A stretch of 36,534 nt of DNA from Mycobacterium sp. (GCA_023264765.1 JAHFVC010000015.1:2478-39011); one strand, 5' to 3'. Positions 1-8,773 are shown, numbered from the stretch's first letter. The notes: generated by a model not told the origin, from the letters alone. Numbers and translations: made by a program.

Positions 1-330
1 GGGGTGCGTGCACCCGATCCCGGGGTGCCGATGCTGTCGTTCATCGACGTCGGCATGCTGCTCCCGGGCGTCATCGAGCACTTCCAGAGCCTCGGCGGCC
101 GGATCTACAGCGATCCGCGGTCTGCCTACCAGGTCGGCATGTGGGTGAACCGGGGGGAGAAGGAGACGACGGTGACCGTCGCTTTCCCGAACAACTCCAT
201 CGCTCGCGAATCGGTCCTGCGGTACGTCGAGTCGATGCGTGAGGTCTATCTGCGGGTGATCGACGGACTGGTTCCGGTGGAGGCGTTCACCGCTGCGGAG
301 GCAGCCGATCTCGACCTCAAGACCGCCTGA
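1..330 (+). CDS. PapA-type acyltransferase, C-terminal part (gene enters from the left edge)
   Basis: The open frame runs in from base 1, so the true start lies outside the window and only about 109 C-terminal residues are visible. The segment reads like the end of a polyketide-associated protein (PapA) of the condensation-domain superfamily: a GVPMLSFID strand, then a YQVGMWVNR motif and a VARESV-like IARESVLRY helix that I recall from PapA1/PapA3/PapA4-type proteins. These enzymes transfer acyl chains from a polyketide synthase or acyl-CoA onto trehalose-based lipids in the cytoplasm. The catalytic HHxxxDG lobe is not in view. It is the first visible gene of a rightward operon; the next gene begins 28 bp later with its own Shine-Dalgarno. 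The family is fairly sure; the specific PapA number is not. Confidence 0.75.
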   Translation, partial: GVRAPDPGVPMLSFIDVGMLLPGVIEHFQSLGGRIYSDPRSAYQVGMWVNRGEKETTVTVAFPNNSIARESVLRYVESMREVYLRVIDGLVPVEAFTAAEAADLDLKTA

Positions 331-358
331 TCAGATTCGCATGGGAGGTGACGGTGCG

Positions 359-1759
359 ATGACGCGTGCCACCACGAAGTCCGACACCACGAAATCAGAG
401 CCCACCCGGCTCGACGGTGCTCGATCAGACAACGTGCTCACGTTCACCGATCAGGTGATGTACCTGGCCCTGCGCGCCACCGGCGCCGAGGCGGTGGCCC
501 AGGCCAACTGGATCTACGAGCATCCCATCGACTACGACGGCCTGCGGACGTTCTTCGAGAACGTCGGCTACGGGCTGATGGCACGCCGTATCGAGCCATC
601 GCCGCTGCCGTTCGGGCGGCACCGCTGGGTGACAGTGCACGGTCCGCAGCAGGAACTGGATATCGCCGAGCCACGGCCCCGTTCTGAACTCGCGGATTGG
701 GTCGATGAACGGACGGCGATGCCACTCGATCCCGAACACGGTCCGAGCTGGCACATGGGTGTGCTGCCGATGACCGACGGGTCGACCGCGGTATCGCTGA
801 CCGCGTCGCACTGCACCGGGGATGGCAGCGCCGGTGTCCTCGCCTTGTTGGAAGGCGCGCACCAGGCAAAGCTTCACCACGGCTGGGCCGGACCCAAGGC
901 CCGCACGCGGCGGCAGGCCATCGTCGAGGATCTGCGCGTCACCATGCGTGGACTGCCCGAGCTCGGCCGCACCCTGGTCGCCACCGCCAAACTCGCTTGG
1001 GCCCAGCGACACGAGATCTCCCGGTCCAGCGCGGTGCGCGTCGCCAAGCCGACGGGCCCCGATCACCCGGTGCACGTCCCCACCCTGACGGTGTTCGTTC
1101 CCACGCAGGAATGGGACGCTCGCGCGCAGGCCCTCGGCGGAAACAGCTATTCGTTGGTGGCGGGTTTGGCTGCCAAGCTGTCCGAGCGGCTCGGACGTCA
1201 TCGCGCCGAGGACGGTCTGGTGACGCTCAACGTGCCCCAGGCCGACCGGGATTTCGGTGACACCCGGGCCAATGCGGTGATTCTGGCCGACATCGTCGTC
1301 GACCCCACCGTGGTCACCAGCGACCTCTCGCACGCTCGAGCCGCGCTGAAGGAAGGCATCACCGCGGCTCGCGAAATGCCCGACGACATGCTGCAACTGC
1401 TGCCGCTGGTGCCGTGGGTGCCCAAACGTTTGGTGCACGCTGTCGCCGACGTGCTGTTCGGGTTTTCCGCAGACATGCCTGTCTCCTGTTCGAACATGGG
1501 GGACCTACCGCCCGACGTCGCCCTGGCCGACGGCACGCCGGCCGAATACATGTTCTTCCGCGGCGTGGACCGGACCATCACGCGGCACTCGCTGGAAAAG
1601 CGCGGTGGCCTGCTCACCGTCGTGGCCTTGCGGGTCAACGGGAAAATTGCGATCAGTGTTGTGGCCTACGCGCCCGGCGCGCAGAACTCCAAGCCGTGGC
1701 TGCGTGACCTGGTGACCAGTACGCTCGCGGAATTCGAGCTGTCCGGCCACATCGAGTAG
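359..1759 (+). CDS. WS/DGAT-like (condensation-fold) acyltransferase, paralogue 1
   Basis: A 466-residue protein of the acyl-CoA-dependent acyltransferase superfamily (wax ester synthase / PapA / condensation fold). The active-site motif reads SHCTGDG, with H151, D155 and G156, so the usual first histidine of HHxxxDG is a serine. A second conserved patch, CSNMG at 377-381, sits where WS/DGAT proteins carry their SN(V/M)xG loop. I chose the ATG at 359 over the ATG at 341 because GGAGG at 344-348 lies 10 nt upstream of 359. No signal peptide or membrane segment is evident, so it should be cytoplasmic. It follows the PapA fragment and precedes a paralogue by 31 bp, with a fatty-acyl-AMP ligase gene two genes on. 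That suggests acylation of a glycolipid intermediate. The substrate is unknown. Confidence 0.8.
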   Translation: MTRATTKSDTTKSEPTRLDGARSDNVLTFTDQVMYLALRATGAEAVAQANWIYEHPIDYDGLRTFFENVGYGLMARRIEPSPLPFGRHRWVTVHGPQQELDIAEPRPRSELADWVDERTAMPLDPEHGPSWHMGVLPMTDGSTAVSLTASHCTGDGSAGVLALLEGAHQAKLHHGWAGPKARTRRQAIVEDLRVTMRGLPELGRTLVATAKLAWAQRHEISRSSAVRVAKPTGPDHPVHVPTLTVFVPTQEWDARAQALGGNSYSLVAGLAAKLSERLGRHRAEDGLVTLNVPQADRDFGDTRANAVILADIVVDPTVVTSDLSHARAALKEGITAAREMPDDMLQLLPLVPWVPKRLVHAVADVLFGFSADMPVSCSNMGDLPPDVALADGTPAEYMFFRGVDRTITRHSLEKRGGLLTVVALRVNGKIAISVVAYAPGAQNSKPWLRDLVTSTLAEFELSGHIE

Positions 1760-1790
1760 CGGCATAGACCGAGAATTTGGAGGCGCAGAG

Positions 1791-3152
1791 ATGACGGCCG
1801 AGTCCGGTGCGCAGATGGACAATCGTCTCGACCTCTTCGACGAGGGCATGGTCCGGTCGCTCAACGCCACCGGCAGGATGCAGGCGATCCAGTGCGTCTG
1901 GGTCTACGAACGCCCGATCGACATGGAGGGCGTGCGACGATTCCACCGCAATTTCGGCTACGGCATGGCCGGGCGGCGAATCGAACGTTCGCCGCTGCCG
2001 TTCGCCCGGTACCGGTGGGTGTCCACCCCGGGTCCGGCGTCCCCGCTCGAGGTCTCGGAAACCCCGATCCCGCGCGAGGACCTCAACGATTGGATCGACT
2101 TCCGTTCGCAGATCCACTGCGACGCCGAGGACGGTCCCGGCTGGCACATCGCGGTCCAGCCGCTGTCCGACGGTGCGACGGCGGTCTGCGTGGTGGGCAC
2201 GCACTGCCTCGGTGACGGCGTGGGTGCCGCACTCGCGGTGTGGGCGGCCGTCATCGGGACCAAGATCGACATCGGCTACCCGATGCCGTTCTCCCGCCGC
2301 CCCAGCAGGGCCATCGCCGCGGATCTGCGCGACACCGTGCGCGCGCTGCCCGAAGCGGGTCGGGCGGCGGCCAAACTCGTCAAGCTGATGCGGGCGGGCG
2401 CCAAGGAGGCGGGGGCGCAACAACCGAAGGCGAGCCCCAAGCCGAAGTTCACCGGTCCGGACGCGCCCGTGGTCGTGCCCTGGACGTCGGTATGGATCGA
2501 ACCCACGCTGTGGGACGAGCGGGCGCGCGCGCTCGGCGGCAACACCTACGCCCTGCTGGCCGGGATCGCGGCGCGGCTGGGGGAGCGGATGGACCGCAAA
2601 GGGGCCGACGGTGACGTGTCCCTCCTGATCGCCCTGGCCGACCGCGGCGACAAGGACTACCGCGCCAACGCGATGTCACTGACCAGCGTGAAGATTGATC
2701 CCACACCGGTGGCCAAGGACCTGACCGACGCCCGGGCCGCGGTGCGGGAGGCGATCAAGTCGGGCAAGGACACGCCGAACCCGCTGCTGGATGTGTTGCC
2801 GCTGGTTCCCCTGTTGCCCCGCAGGGCGGTCCGCCTGCTCGCCGACAGCATCGTCGGCGCCAACGATCTTCCCGTGACCTGTTCGAATGTCGGAGTCATG
2901 CCCGAGGAGCTGATCTCCCTGGACGGGACGCCGGCCGATTGGTCGGTGTTCCGGGGCGTGGATCAAGGGCTGACCCGGCGCTTCCTGGAACTCAGCGGCG
3001 GCCAGTTGGTTGTGGTCTCGGTCTTGGTTGGTGGCAAGATCAACATCGGCGTCGAGGCCTATCAACCCGGTGCCGAGAACTCCAAGGCGCGGTTGCGCGA
3101 GCTGGTCGCCGACACCCTGGCCGAATTCGAACTCAGCGGCGAGATTCGATAG
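1791..3152 (+). CDS. WS/DGAT-like (condensation-fold) acyltransferase, paralogue 2
   Basis: A 453-residue paralogue of its neighbours on both sides. The aligned blocks (WVYERPID, GRRIERSPLPFARYRWV, DGPGWHIAVQPLSDG, then the active site) make tandem duplication the simplest origin. The active-site motif is THCLGDG with H138 and D142, and the conserved CSNVG patch is at 364-368. A lysine/alanine/proline-rich linker near residues 200-220 separates the two lobes. GGAGG at 1779-1783, 7 nt before the ATG, fixes the start. The protein ends in EFELSGEI, almost the same tail as paralogue 1 (EFELSGHI), which supports recent common ancestry. It probably transfers an acyl group in the same pathway as the adjacent fatty-acyl-AMP ligase. 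Acceptor and donor cannot be read from sequence. Confidence 0.8.
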   Translation: MTAESGAQMDNRLDLFDEGMVRSLNATGRMQAIQCVWVYERPIDMEGVRRFHRNFGYGMAGRRIERSPLPFARYRWVSTPGPASPLEVSETPIPREDLNDWIDFRSQIHCDAEDGPGWHIAVQPLSDGATAVCVVGTHCLGDGVGAALAVWAAVIGTKIDIGYPMPFSRRPSRAIAADLRDTVRALPEAGRAAAKLVKLMRAGAKEAGAQQPKASPKPKFTGPDAPVVVPWTSVWIEPTLWDERARALGGNTYALLAGIAARLGERMDRKGADGDVSLLIALADRGDKDYRANAMSLTSVKIDPTPVAKDLTDARAAVREAIKSGKDTPNPLLDVLPLVPLLPRRAVRLLADSIVGANDLPVTCSNVGVMPEELISLDGTPADWSVFRGVDQGLTRRFLELSGGQLVVVSVLVGGKINIGVEAYQPGAENSKARLRELVADTLAEFELSGEIR

Positions 3153-3205
3153 CACACCGGCAGTGCTGACTGATCGAGCGTGATGACTGATAGAGGTTTA
3201 TGCCC

Positions 3206-4960
3206 ATGACACAGAGTTCCCTCGTCGGCGTGCTGCGTGAGCGCGCGAGCCTGCAGCCCGACGATCTGGCGTACACCTATCTGAACTACGAGCTCGACGC
3301 CGAGGGCGTCGCCATCAGTCTCACCTGGGCGCAGCTCTACCGTCGCGTGCACAGCCTGGCCTGGGAACTGCGCCAGATCGCCGATATCGGCGAACGTGCG
3401 GTCATCGTGGCGCCCCAGGGCCTCGAATACGTCATCGCCTTCCTGTCCACCTTGCAGGCCGGCCTGATCGGCGTTCCGCTGTCGGTGCCCCAGGCGGGTA
3501 AGGGCGGCCGTCATGATGAGCGCATCGCCGCCGTCATCGAGGATTCCGCCCCGGCCATCCTGCTCACCACGTCGGCGGTCACCGAGTCGCTGGCCGGCTA
3601 CGCCGTCGCCGGTGACGACCGGCCCGCCCCGGTGATCGTCGAGATCGACAAGCTGGACCTCGACGAACGCCGCAAGAACCTCAAGTCGCGCGAGGAGTTT
3701 CCGGAGACGGCGTATCTGCAGTACACCTCCGGATCCACTCGCGTCCCCGCCGGTGTGATGGTCACCAACGCCAACGTGTCCGCGAACTTCGAGCAGTTCG
3801 TGCACGATCAGTTCGGGGCGTTCGGGCATATCGCGCCCGCGGGTACCACGGTGGCGATCTGGCTGCCCTTCTACCACGACATGGGCCTGCTCTTCGGGAT
3901 CGGCTATCCCATCCTGGGCGGCTGGCACACCGTGTTCACCACCCCGATGGCGTTCACGGCCAAGCCCGCCCGCTGGGTGCAGATGATGGCCAGCTACCCC
4001 AACGTGCTGACCGCCGGCCCCAACTTCGCCTTCGAGCTGGCGGCGGGCCGCACGACCGACGAGGACATGGCCGGCCTGGACCTCGGTGGGGTGGCTGCCC
4101 TGGTCAGTGGCGCCGAGCGGGTGCACGAGGCCACGTTGCGCCGCTTCGCGAAGCGGTTCGCCAAGTTCAACTTCCGGCCCGAGGTGCTCAAGCCGTCCTA
4201 CGGCCTCGCCGAGGCCACCCTCTACGTCGCCACCCGGGAGGCCGGCAGCGCGCCGAGTGTCGCCGCGTTCGACGCGGACAAGCTCGCCGCCGGGCACGCC
4301 GAGCGCTGTGCGCTGGAGGACGGCACCGCGCTGGTCAGCTACGGCGTCGAGACCTCACCGCTGGTGCGCATCGTCGACCCCGACACCGGAGTGGAATGCC
4401 CGGCCGGGATCATCGGCGAGATCTGGACCTACGGGGATAACAACTGCCTGGGGTACTGGCGCAGGCCCGAGCAGACCGAGCGGGTCTTCAAGGCCGAGCT
4501 GGTCGGCGCCACGGGCGACACCCCGTCGGGCCCGTGGCTGCGCACCGGTGACCTCGGCGTCATCTCCGAGGGCGACCTGTTCATCGTCGGCCGGATCAAG
4601 GATCTGCTGATCGTGCGCGGCCGCAACCACTACCCCGACGACATCGAGTCGACCATCACCGAGATCACCGGCGGCCGGGTCGCGGCCTTCTCGGTCGACG
4701 AGGACAACACCGAACAGTTGGTGGCGATCATCGAGATCAAAAAGCGCGACCAGATCGCCGAGGACGAGCTCGCGGCGATGAAACGTGATGTGGCGACGGC
4801 GGTTTCGGAGACCCATGGGATCAGTGCGGCCGACCTGGTCTTCGTTCCGGGTGGCTCCATCCCGCTGACCACCAGCGGCAAGGTCCGCCGGTCCTCATCT
4901 GCCGAGCTGTACCGCAAACGTGAGTTCGACCGGCTCGACGACAAAGTGCAGTCCGCCTAG
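3206..4960 (+). CDS. fatty-acyl-AMP ligase (FAAL, FadD family)
   Basis: A 584-residue adenylate-forming enzyme of the size of the mycobacterial FAALs (FadD23/24/25/32 type). The P-loop reads YLQYTSGSTRVPAGV at 170-184, a GYWRRPEQTERVF block and the LRTGDLG/RIKDLLIVRGRNHYPDDIE hinge follow, and the C-terminal catalytic lysine is K559 in LTTSGKVRR. FAALs activate a fatty acid as acyl-AMP and load it on a polyketide synthase instead of coenzyme A. The extra stretch around residues 355-385 is compatible with the FAAL-specific insertion, but I cannot prove ligase versus CoA-synthetase activity. The ATG at 3206 has GAGG at 3193-3196, 9 nt upstream; an ATG at 3200 is only 3 nt from it and less likely. 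In context it should prime the synthase of a lipooligosaccharide-type glycolipid, most like FadD25/FadD24. Confidence 0.88.
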   Translation: MTQSSLVGVLRERASLQPDDLAYTYLNYELDAEGVAISLTWAQLYRRVHSLAWELRQIADIGERAVIVAPQGLEYVIAFLSTLQAGLIGVPLSVPQAGKGGRHDERIAAVIEDSAPAILLTTSAVTESLAGYAVAGDDRPAPVIVEIDKLDLDERRKNLKSREEFPETAYLQYTSGSTRVPAGVMVTNANVSANFEQFVHDQFGAFGHIAPAGTTVAIWLPFYHDMGLLFGIGYPILGGWHTVFTTPMAFTAKPARWVQMMASYPNVLTAGPNFAFELAAGRTTDEDMAGLDLGGVAALVSGAERVHEATLRRFAKRFAKFNFRPEVLKPSYGLAEATLYVATREAGSAPSVAAFDADKLAAGHAERCALEDGTALVSYGVETSPLVRIVDPDTGVECPAGIIGEIWTYGDNNCLGYWRRPEQTERVFKAELVGATGDTPSGPWLRTGDLGVISEGDLFIVGRIKDLLIVRGRNHYPDDIESTITEITGGRVAAFSVDEDNTEQLVAIIEIKKRDQIAEDELAAMKRDVATAVSETHGISAADLVFVPGGSIPLTTSGKVRRSSSAELYRKREFDRLDDKVQSA

Positions 4961-4969
4961 ATCAGTGTG

Positions 4970-6298
4970 ATGGCCGACAACACCCTCGCCTACATCGACC
5001 AGACCTCTTTCCACGGACTGCGCGCACTCGGCCGCGGGCCGGTGATGCAGTACACGTGGATCTACCGGCGGGCGATCGACATGGACGGGCTGCGCCGATT
5101 TGCGCGCAACCTGGCGGGCACCCTGATGGGCCGGCGGATCGAATGCTCGCCCGTGCCGGGCGGCAGGCATCGCTGGGTGGCCACCCCGGAGGTGACCTGG
5201 CTCGACATGGCCCCGGACATCCGGACACCGGAGCAGGCGTGGGAGTTCGCCGACGAACATCTGACCCTGCCCATCGACCCGGAGTACGGGCCGGGCTGGC
5301 GTCTGGGCGTCCAGCAACTGACCGACGGCGGTGCCGTGGTGAGCCTCACGGTGTCGCATTCCGTGGTCGACGGCCAGGGTTTCTCGATGGCGATCGCCGA
5401 TGCGGTGAACGGTGTCGATCTGCATCTCGGGTATCCGCAGCCGGGTTCGCGCCCCCGGGGCACGGCACTGCGGGAGGACGGCGTGGCGGTGCTGCGCGAG
5501 GTGCCCTCGATGGGCCGGGCGATCGCGGCCACCGTCGCGGTCGCGCGCAGTGAGCGCGCGGACCTGGCGACGTCGTTCCAGACGGCGGCACAAACCCCGG
5601 GCACCGGGGACGACCGGCCCGTCGTGGCGCCGAACGTCTCGGCCTTCATCGATATCGCCGAATGGGACCGCGTCGCGAATGCCCTTGGCGGAACGAGCAA
5701 TTCGCTGTTCGCCGGGCTCGCCGCCAGGATGGGTGCCCGGCTGGGCAGGGTGGGTCCGGACGGGCTGGTCAAACTGTCGTGGCCGGTCAGTGAACGCACA
5801 CCAGGGGATACCCGCGCGAACGCGCTGATCGCCACCAACATGACAGCCGATCCGGACGTCGTCACCGGCGACCTCGCGGGCGTCCGGGCGGCGATGAAAC
5901 AGGCGCTGTCGGAATCCGCCGAGATGTCGGCCAAGCTGATGGGGCCGCTGCCGCTGGCGCCGCTCACCCCGAAGGCGCTGGTGCGTCGCCTCGAGGCCAT
6001 GGTGGTGTCGGTGAACAGCCCGATCGGCTGCTCCAACATGGGGGACCTGGACCCCGCGGTGAACCGTCCGGACGGAACCGACGCCGATTACGTCTCGCTT
6101 CGCCTGCTGGAACCGCGGATCACGACCCGCGAGCTCGACCGGATGAACGGCTACCTGGGCCTGGTGTCGGGCCGCCTGCACGGTCGGGTCTTCGTCGCGG
6201 CGGGGGCGTGGACCGCGGGCGGCGAGAACACGCACGCAGCCCTCCGGGCCGTGCTCGCCGGCGCGCTCGACGATTTCGGGCTTTCGGCAACCTTCTAG
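4970..6298 (+). CDS. WS/DGAT-like (condensation-fold) acyltransferase, paralogue 3
   Basis: A 442-residue member of the same paralogous trio. Its active site reads SHSVVDG with H130, D134 and G135, and the CSNMG patch lies at 354-358. It is the most divergent of the three: its GTLMGRRIECSPVPGGRHRWV block is still recognisable, but the tail is DDFGLSATF instead of EFELSG. The start is ambiguous between GTG 4967 and ATG 4970. Neither has a Shine-Dalgarno, and the preceding ligase gene stops only 9 bp upstream, so translation is probably coupled. It is the last gene of the operon. Its stop codon and that of the oppositely oriented glycosyltransferase gene both sit in one 12-bp palindrome. The role is presumably a further acyl transfer to the same glycolipid; specificity is unknown. 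Confidence 0.8.
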   Translation: MADNTLAYIDQTSFHGLRALGRGPVMQYTWIYRRAIDMDGLRRFARNLAGTLMGRRIECSPVPGGRHRWVATPEVTWLDMAPDIRTPEQAWEFADEHLTLPIDPEYGPGWRLGVQQLTDGGAVVSLTVSHSVVDGQGFSMAIADAVNGVDLHLGYPQPGSRPRGTALREDGVAVLREVPSMGRAIAATVAVARSERADLATSFQTAAQTPGTGDDRPVVAPNVSAFIDIAEWDRVANALGGTSNSLFAGLAARMGARLGRVGPDGLVKLSWPVSERTPGDTRANALIATNMTADPDVVTGDLAGVRAAMKQALSESAEMSAKLMGPLPLAPLTPKALVRRLEAMVVSVNSPIGCSNMGDLDPAVNRPDGTDADYVSLRLLEPRITTRELDRMNGYLGLVSGRLHGRVFVAAGAWTAGGENTHAALRAVLAGALDDFGLSATF

Positions 6299-6306
6299 CG
6301 CGCTAG
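6295..6306. repeat. 12-bp perfect palindrome containing both convergent stop codons
   Basis: CTAGCGCGCTAG reads the same on both strands. The plus-strand stop TAG is at 6296-6298 and the minus-strand stop (CTA on plus) is at 6303-6305, so each gene ends inside it. With no loop it is too short for a convincing intrinsic terminator. It may simply follow from symmetric stop codons. Confidence 0.9.
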
Positions 6307-7556
6307 TGCATGCCGGTGCGCACCGGCCGGGCGGCGTGCTCGATGAGGTCGGCGGCCGAGGCGACGCTGCTCGAGGGCGTCACGAGTCCGGCTCCGAAAT
6401 CGCGGGCCCGTGCGGCGACGGCCGGGTCCAGCACGGTACGCAGCGCGGCGGTCAGCGACTTCTTGTTCATCGACGTGAACCGTTGCGAGGTACCGATTTT
6501 CAGCCTGCGGACTGCCCTGGCCCACACCGGTTGATCCGCCGAGACCCACAACACCAGGGTGGGTACGCCCGCCCGGGCGCCCGCTGCTGTGGTACCGGCG
6601 CCGCCATGGTGCACGACGGCCCGGCAGGCCGGGAACACCGCGGAGTGGTTCACCGCGCCGACCAGTTTGACGTGCTCGGCCGCCGGGATGTCGTCGAGCT
6701 CCCACACCCCGGCACTGATCAGTGCGCGTTCCCCCAACTCGGCGCATACCGCGGTGATCATCGAGACCGCGTCGGCCGGCGACTCCACGGGCATGCTGCC
6801 GAAGCCGAAGTAGATCGGTGGCGTGCCGGCGCCGATCCAGGAGGTCACTTCCTCGTCGATGGTCGTTTCGAGGGCCAGCGTGATCCCGCCGACCAGGGGA
6901 CGACTGCCACCCCACTCCTCGGCGAGCCCGGGGAAGAACGTCGGGTCGTAGGCCTGGATCTCCAACGCCCCGGCCTCGACGATGCGCCTGGCCGACCGGA
7001 CGTTCGTGGCAGGCAGGCCCAGGGTGCGGCGCTGGGCGTCCTCGGCGGACTTGCCGATGCGCCACAGGGCCCATTCACCGACTGCGAAGCCTGGCTTGAT
7101 CGCCCACTTGGGCAGCGGTACCGGGAGGAGGTGGCTGTTGGGGCGGGCCGGGAAGTAGTGCAGAGCCGCCATCGGGATGTCGTAGCGCTCGGCGACGTTG
7201 GCCGCCACCTCCTGATAGGTGGTGCCGGTCAGGATGATGTCGGCGTCGGCGGCCAGCTCGGTCAGCGTCGCGTTCATGTCCGCCCAGCCGTCGGTGTAGT
7301 ACGCGATGCCCTCTTTGATCGCCGCGACCGGGTTCTTGATGTTCCAGTAGTTCTGGAAAGCGTCGCTCTCGACCTGCTTCTGCGAATCGACGCCGTAGGC
7401 GTGGGCGGGGCCTAGGCCGACCGACTCGACGAAGCCGATCAGGTTGGGCGGGACCGCCATCGTGACGTCGTGACCACGGGTGCGAAGCTCGCGGGCAACG
7501 GCGGCGCAGGGTTCGACATCACCGCGCGTGCCATGGACGGCCACAACGATTCTCAT
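6303..7556 (-). CDS. GT1 (UGT/vancomycin-type, GT-B) glycosyltransferase
   Basis: A 417-residue GT-B enzyme with the typical N-terminal MRIVVAVHGTRGDVEP acceptor-domain start and the C-terminal nucleotide-sugar motif HHGGAGTT at 316-323, followed by D341-Q342, which in this family contact the donor sugar. It resembles the mycobacterial glycolipid enzymes near pks5 (Rv1524/Rv1526c type) and the glycopeptidolipid Gtf proteins. It should add a sugar, often rhamnose- or glucose-derived, to a lipid or trehalose acceptor at the cytoplasmic face. It has its own probable leaderless promoter (rev-strand TAGACT 8 nt before the ATG). It also lies 47 bp downstream of the membrane-protein gene on the same strand, so partial co-transcription is possible. 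Family assignment is firm; donor and acceptor are not known. Confidence 0.9.
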   Translation of the reverse strand: MRIVVAVHGTRGDVEPCAAVARELRTRGHDVTMAVPPNLIGFVESVGLGPAHAYGVDSQKQVESDAFQNYWNIKNPVAAIKEGIAYYTDGWADMNATLTELAADADIILTGTTYQEVAANVAERYDIPMAALHYFPARPNSHLLPVPLPKWAIKPGFAVGEWALWRIGKSAEDAQRRTLGLPATNVRSARRIVEAGALEIQAYDPTFFPGLAEEWGGSRPLVGGITLALETTIDEEVTSWIGAGTPPIYFGFGSMPVESPADAVSMITAVCAELGERALISAGVWELDDIPAAEHVKLVGAVNHSAVFPACRAVVHHGGAGTTAAGARAGVPTLVLWVSADQPVWARAVRRLKIGTSQRFTSMNKKSLTAALRTVLDPAVAARARDFGAGLVTPSSSVASAADLIEHAARPVRTGMH

Positions 7557-7564
7557 GGGCTGGA

Positions 7565-7570
7565 AGTCTA
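7565..7570 (-). promoter_or_regulatory. -10 element for the GT1 gene, probably leaderless
   Basis: On the minus strand TAGACT ends 8 nt before the ATG at 7556, and no Shine-Dalgarno lies between, as in mycobacterial leaderless genes. A KpnI-like palindrome CGGTACCG at 7573-7580 lies just upstream of the -10. Confidence 0.5.
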
Positions 7571-7603
7571 TTCGGTACCGGGGCGGGCTCGGACGGCCGA
7601 TCG

Positions 7604-8338
7604 TCAGTGACTGGCTTTACTGAACCATTTCGTCTTGATCCGCCAGGAGTGCGCCGAGGCCAGGGCGAACCCGGCGGCGCAGGCGCAGGCGAAGATCCAC
7701 ACCAGGGTGCCGCCGTCCCAGATCTGCAGTGGCGTCACGTACGCCGACAGGATGCGGATGGCGCACGCCAGGATGCCGCTGCCGGACGCCACCAGGTAGA
7801 CGTTGGCGATACGCCGCGACTTGGGGTCCTTGCGCAACACCAGCAGCGCCCGGACGCCGTACCCCAGCAGGTAGATGAGCATGCCGCACAGGGTCAGCCA
7901 GTAGAAGCTGAGCCAGAAGTCCGTCGGGACCTCGAAGAAGTCGGCCCGGTAGACGGTGGCACCGTTGCCGAGGGAGAAGGCGGCGAGCAGGAGCGGGATG
8001 CACAGTGTGGCAGGTCGTTCGATGTACTGCTTGAAGGTCCGCTGCATGGCGTGGTCGTCCTGCAACCGGCCGAGGGCGTTGTAGACGATCGCGGATGCGG
8101 CGACGATGTAGGCGTCGTGGCCGATGTAGTCCTCGAGGTTCCACATCCCGGTGACGGCATGCAGGGCTTTGCCCAGGGTTTCCGACGCCAGCGGGGACAT
8201 CAGCAGAACCGCCAGGCCCTGCAGGGCGATGTTCAGGGTCGCGGCAACTTCCCAGCGGCACGACCAGGTGACGCGACGAATCCACAAGCTCCACGCGATA
8301 CACGCCAAGGTGATCGCGATGAGGATCGTAAGTTGCAT
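7604..8338 (-). CDS. polytopic membrane protein of unknown function
   Basis: A 244-residue protein with about seven hydrophobic segments: roughly 3-21, 32-52, 76-92, 112-127, 140-167, 177-198 and 206-230. I do not recognise a family or a catalytic motif. Two short polar stretches are rich in acidic and basic residues (LQDDHAMQRTFKQYIERP after the third helix and LRKDPKSRR before the sixth). The start ATG at 8338 has only a weak AAGG about 10 nt upstream. The gene lies 45 bp downstream of a small HTH regulator on the same strand and 47 bp upstream of the GT1 gene, so the three may form one transcription unit. A membrane partner of the regulator or a sensor/transporter subunit is possible, but nothing in the sequence decides this. 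Confidence 0.75.
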   Translation of the reverse strand: MQLTILIAITLACIAWSLWIRRVTWSCRWEVAATLNIALQGLAVLLMSPLASETLGKALHAVTGMWNLEDYIGHDAYIVAASAIVYNALGRLQDDHAMQRTFKQYIERPATLCIPLLLAAFSLGNGATVYRADFFEVPTDFWLSFYWLTLCGMLIYLLGYGVRALLVLRKDPKSRRIANVYLVASGSGILACAIRILSAYVTPLQIWDGGTLVWIFACACAAGFALASAHSWRIKTKWFSKASH

Positions 8339-8383
8339 CTGTCGTCGCCTTCGAGCTGAATTCTTGTCAGCAAATACTACTGC

Positions 8384-8761
8384 TTACAGCGGTGGGGCGT
8401 CACTACGCGGCGTGAGTTCGGAGAGTCGCGGCGCGCGCGTGCGCTGGCGGGTGGCTGTCTCTTCGCGTACCGCCTCTTTCACCGCGGTCACGGTGAACGG
8501 TGTGGACTCGATGTAGTTCCACACCTCTTGGCGGCTCATGAGCCCGAACCGGATCTGCAGGTCGGGATAACTCAAGGTGAAGCGGTCGGCCACGCGGCGC
8601 AGTTCCTCGGCGTCCGGATAACTGGTCTCTTTGATCCGCCGGTAATACGTGCTGCTGGAGATGCCGAGCGCGTCGTAGATGTCCTTGGCTTCGACGTCAC
8701 CGTCGAGCAGGTAATCAAGCAGCGCTTTGAGCTGGCGACCGTTCTCATCGGTACGTGGCAC
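8384..8761 (-). CDS. small helix-turn-helix (XRE/phage-repressor-like) transcriptional regulator
   Basis: A 125-residue protein. The helix-turn-helix lies near residues 22-45: EAKDIYDALGISSSTYYRRIKE. The following block, YPDAEELRRVADRF...YPDLQIRFGL, is one I recall from small mycobacterial and mycobacteriophage repressor-like regulators. The C-terminus (about 90-125) is arginine-rich and probably disordered. I place the start at GTG 8761: on the minus strand a TATTGT -10 ends 6 nt upstream, giving a leaderless transcript, while the upstream ATG at 8788 would place the -10 inside the gene. It is divergent from the condensation-fold gene at 8896, and a perfect inverted repeat lies in the gap between them. 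Local autoregulation and control of the divergent gene is the natural guess. Confidence 0.8.
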   Translation of the reverse strand: MPRTDENGRQLKALLDYLLDGDVEAKDIYDALGISSSTYYRRIKETSYPDAEELRRVADRFTLSYPDLQIRFGLMSRQEVWNYIESTPFTVTAVKEAVREETATRQRTRAPRLSELTPRSDAPPL

Positions 8762-8767
8762 CCACAC

Positions 8768-8773
8768 ACAATA
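8768..8773 (-). promoter_or_regulatory. -10 element for the HTH regulator gene
   Basis: Minus-strand TATTGT ends 6 nt before GTG 8761. No Shine-Dalgarno is present, which supports a leaderless message and this start. Confidence 0.5.

Noticed and set aside
341..358. Earlier ATG at 341 for acyltransferase 1
   Set aside because: GGAGG at 344-348 lies after it and fits the ATG at 359.
425..1438. Long minus-strand openings opposite the acyltransferases, ligase, ileS, dinB and dnaE1
   Set aside because: These are complementary frames of GC-biased genes; they have no start signals or recognisable domains.
1..6298. Glycopeptidolipid locus
   Set aside because: No NRPS, mbtH or rhamnosyl-methyltransferase genes are visible; the gene set fits acyl-trehalose/lipooligosaccharide loci better.
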